This document shows, piece by piece, positions 24,552-26,493 of a DNA stretch of 26,493 bases; position 1 is the first letter of the stretch; each line of letters opens with the position of its first letter. The notes below the pieces were generated by a model. That model ran no database searches. It had not been told where the DNA came from and worked only from the letters and a program-made list of their open reading frames with translations. A program made the translations under genes and the position numbers. This DNA comes from UBA1081 sp964443825 (GTDB lineage Bacteria; Bacillota; Clostridia; Oscillospirales; Acutalibacteraceae), in NCBI GenBank assembly GCA_964443825.1, contig CAYUEV010000023.1, positions 1 to 26,493 on the forward strand. The letters are read 5' to 3'.

Positions 24552-24587
24552 GAAAAAGCGAAAATCAGAAAGGAGACTATTTTTAAT

Positions 24588-25280
24588 ATGACTTATTCAC
24601 ACGAAGTCGAGACAATGTGCGCGGTCAGAAAAGGCCCCAATCACGGACCCGCCCCCATACCCGAAGAGGGAAAATGGGTTAAGGCATACGAGATAAAAGA
24701 TATTTCGGGCTTTACTCACGGAGTAGGCTGGTGCGCTCCGCAGCAGGGGGCTTGCAAGCTCTCTTTAAACGTTAAGGAAGGCGTGATCGAAGAGGCGCTC
24801 ATCGAAACCATAGGATGCTCCGGCATGACTCATTCCGCGGCTATGGCGGCTGAAATTCTCCCCGGAAAGACTATCCTCGAGGCTCTTAACACGGATCTCG
24901 TGTGCGACGCTATAAACACCGCCATGAGAGAACTTTTCCTTCAAATAGTTTACGGCCGCTCACAGTCGGCGTTCTCGGAGGACGGTCTTACGGTGGGCGC
25001 GGGACTTGAGGATCTGGGAAAGGGATTAAGATCGCAGGTTGGCACTATGTACGGCACGAAACTCAAAGGCGTTCGCTATCTTGAGATGGCGGAAGGGTAC
25101 GTCACGAGAATGGCTCTCGATAAAAACGATGAAGTTATAGGATATGAATTTGTGTCTTTAGGCAAAATGACGGACTTTATAAAAAAAGGCGACGAACCCA
25201 ACGAGGCCTTTGAAAAGGCGAAAGGAACATATGGCCGCTTTAAAGAAGCCGCCAAATACATAGATCCGAGAAAAGAGTAA
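24588..25280 (+). CDS. NifU/IscU-like iron-sulfur scaffold-type protein
   Basis: A 230-residue cytoplasmic protein whose central part (about 45-125) matches the IscU/NifU N-terminal scaffold fold. CAPQQGACKLSLNV carries Cys49 and Cys56, and IETIGCSGMTHSAAMAAEIL with Cys77 is the clearest match, followed by PGKTILEAL. IscU normally has a third ligand near VHCSxLA; the matching segment here is LQIVYGRSQSAFS without cysteine. Other cysteines are Cys11 and Cys106. The C-terminal 95 residues are not an NFU domain and I do not recognise them. It lies 42 bases before the GGGtGRT gene, and this pair is a recurring association in Clostridia. A role in Fe-S handling is inferred from the fold only. Confidence 0.85.
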   Translation: MTYSHEVETMCAVRKGPNHGPAPIPEEGKWVKAYEIKDISGFTHGVGWCAPQQGACKLSLNVKEGVIEEALIETIGCSGMTHSAAMAAEILPGKTILEALNTDLVCDAINTAMRELFLQIVYGRSQSAFSEDGLTVGAGLEDLGKGLRSQVGTMYGTKLKGVRYLEMAEGYVTRMALDKNDEVIGYEFVSLGKMTDFIKKGDEPNEAFEKAKGTYGRFKEAAKYIDPRKE

Positions 25281-25322
25281 ATTTCCCGCCGATTAAAATA
25301 AAATCTAAACAGGAGAGAAAAA

Positions 25323-26324
25323 ATGGCATTATTTGAAAATTATGAGAGAAGAGAGGGAAAAATACTCTCGTTTCTTAAGGAATATGGCATAGATTCCATT
25401 GAGGAGTGTAAAGAAATTACGCTTGATAAAGGAATCGACTGCGACAAAATAGTCAGAGAAACTCAGCCCATATGTTTTGAGAACGCCGTTTGGGCTTATA
25501 CCGTAGGATGCGCCGTAGCCGTCAAAAAAGGCTGCAAAAAAGCAGCCGACGCCGCGGCCGCCATAGGCGAGGGGCTTCAGAGTTTCTGTATTCCCGGTTC
25601 CGTCGCCGATAACAGAAAAGTCGGGTTAGGTCACGGCAACTTAGGAAAAATGCTCCTTTCGGAAGAGACCGAGTGTTTCTGCTTTTTGGCGGGTCACGAA
25701 AGTTTCGCCGCCGCCGAGGGAGCGATTAAGATCGCCCTTAACGCGAATAAAGTCAGAACAAAACCTTTAAGAGTAATATTAAACGGTCTCGGCAAGGACG
25801 CGGCCATGATAATCTCGAGAATTAACGGCTTTACGTATTGCAAAACGGAATTCGACCCGTTTACGGAAACGGTTAAAGTTACCGGGGAAACGGCTTACTC
25901 CGACGGCGACAGAGCCAAAGTCAAATGCTACGGCGCCGACAACGTGCCGGAAGGCGTGGCGATTATGAAATACGAAAACGTGGGAGTGTCTATTACCGGC
26001 AACTCCACAAACCCGACGAGATTCCAGCATCCCGTCGCGGGAACTTACAAAAAATGGTGCAACGAGAACGGGATAAAATACTTCTCGGTAGCGTCGGGCG
26101 GCGGCACGGGAAGAACTCTTCACCCCGACAATATGGCGGCCGGTCCCTCAAGCTACGGCATGACGGACACTATGGGCAGAATGCACTCCGACGCTCAGTT
26201 CGCCGGCTCGTCTTCCGTCCCGGCTCACGTCGAGATGATGGGCTTAATAGGCATGGGCAACAACCCGATGGTCGGCGCGACTGTCGCCTGCGCCGTGGCG
26301 GTCGAGGAAGCTTTAAAAGACTAA
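25323..26324 (+). CDS. GGGtGRT family protein
   Basis: A 333-residue protein named for its GGGTGRT motif, found here at residues 259-265 within VASGGGTGRTLHPDNMAAGP. Other conserved-looking parts are VGLGHGNLGKMLLSEETECFCFLAGHESFAAAEGAIK (about 100-136, with Cys118 and Cys120) and the glycine-rich C-terminus MMGLIGMGNNPMVGATVA. There is no signal peptide or clear membrane helix. The biochemical function of the family is, as far as I know, not established. It follows the NifU-like gene with a CAGGAGAG ribosome binding site and shares its promoter, so the two proteins probably act together. The several cysteines would allow metal or Fe-S binding, but that is speculation. Confidence 0.93.
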   Translation: MALFENYERREGKILSFLKEYGIDSIEECKEITLDKGIDCDKIVRETQPICFENAVWAYTVGCAVAVKKGCKKAADAAAAIGEGLQSFCIPGSVADNRKVGLGHGNLGKMLLSEETECFCFLAGHESFAAAEGAIKIALNANKVRTKPLRVILNGLGKDAAMIISRINGFTYCKTEFDPFTETVKVTGETAYSDGDRAKVKCYGADNVPEGVAIMKYENVGVSITGNSTNPTRFQHPVAGTYKKWCNENGIKYFSVASGGGTGRTLHPDNMAAGPSSYGMTDTMGRMHSDAQFAGSSSVPAHVEMMGLIGMGNNPMVGATVACAVAVEEALKD

Positions 26325-26342
26325 AAAACTCTATAACGCGAC

Positions 26343-26368
26343 AAAACTCCCGAATTCGGGAGTTTTTG
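26343..26368. terminator. Bidirectional terminator after the GGGtGRT gene
   Basis: A near-perfect palindrome, AAAACTCCCGAATTCGGGAGTTTT, lies 18 bases after the GGGtGRT stop. The T-run TTTTTGTTT follows on the plus strand and an A-run precedes it. It also sits just beyond the stop of the minus-strand partial gene, so it can serve both convergent units. Confidence 0.9.
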
Positions 26369-26369
26369 T

Positions 26370-26493
26370 TTATTTAATTTTATTCGCTATCTTCTTCCCC
26401 GCTCTTTTAACGAAATATACGGGACCGTAATATATTAAGTCATAAGCTATAAAAGTATATATTTTTTCAAATACAGTGTCTTTGAGGGGGGGG
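26370..26493 (-). CDS. C-terminal end of an unrecognised protein (partial)
   Basis: On the minus strand an open frame runs from the window edge to a TAA at 26372-26370. The last 41 codons end in KIYTFIAYDLIYYGPVYFVK followed by a Lys/Arg-rich tail (RAGKKIANKIK). A basic, aromatic C-terminus directly upstream of a good terminator looks like a real gene end, perhaps a membrane-associated or glycosyltransferase-type protein, but there is too little to name it. The G-run at the extreme end may be poor sequence. Confidence 0.45.
   Translation of the reverse strand, partial: PPLKDTVFEKIYTFIAYDLIYYGPVYFVKRAGKKIANKIK

Overview
The window looks like a chromosomal segment of an uncultured anaerobic Firmicute of the class Clostridia. 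The evidence is an HPr kinase/phosphorylase, WhiA, a T-box leader in front of ileS, strong purine-rich ribosome binding sites, near-consensus sigma-A type promoters with 17-18 base spacers, and a linked NifU-like/GGGtGRT gene pair of the kind I associate with gut Clostridia. The coding sequence uses many GCG/CCG/TCG-type triplets while the intergenic DNA is AT-rich. No phage, insertion sequence, CRISPR array, tRNA or rRNA was seen. There is one 100-N assembly gap, at 2295-2394.

Layout. (1) 1-1494: the 3' part of malQ, cut by the window edge. (2) 1605-1826: a small PC4/YdbC-type ssDNA-binding protein, then two hairpins. (3) 1921-5921, minus strand: a giant YfhO-type membrane protein that runs through a cytoplasmic acidic stretch, a second membrane anchor and a Pro/Thr-rich repeat linker into a C-terminal LysM domain. 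The gap sits in the repeats. The last 55 bases before it and the first 55 bases after it are identical, and collapsing them restores one open frame. (4) 6155-11129, plus strand: hprK, a ROK glucokinase, murB, whiA, a DagK-type lipid kinase and a small HMA protein, tightly packed behind one strong promoter. (5) 11180-14639: promoter, an isoleucine (AUC) T-box leader and a type-2 ileS. (6) 18231-14848, minus strand: a CadC/SmtB-like repressor, a free-standing HMA protein, a P1B-2 Zn/Cd/Pb ATPase and zinc-dependent endonuclease IV, with an operator-like palindrome inside the promoter. (7) 18192-18624: noncoding DNA with a terminator and GCGGTTAG-type word repeats. (8) 24443-18625, minus strand: two transcription units. 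One encodes a class III aminotransferase and a tandem class II aldolase whose second domain looks dead. The other encodes a split transketolase and an SCP2-like protein. (9) 24523-26368, plus strand and divergent: a NifU-like scaffold protein and a GGGtGRT protein, then a terminator. (10) 26370-26493: the apparent C-terminus of a further minus-strand gene.

How the genes fit together. Region 4 joins carbon-catabolite signalling, glucose phosphorylation, a cell-wall precursor step, a division-linked regulator and lipid recycling; murB-whiA adjacency is familiar in Firmicutes, but rapZ and yvcK are not between them. Region 6 is a self-regulated heavy-metal efflux operon that has picked up a DNA repair gene. 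Regions 8 and 9 are the most interesting part. An aminotransferase, an aldolase, a two-subunit transketolase and a possible lipid/ligand-binding protein sit beside a divergently transcribed Fe-S-like scaffold/GGGtGRT pair. This resembles a small carbon-skeleton pathway whose substrate I cannot name from sequence alone.
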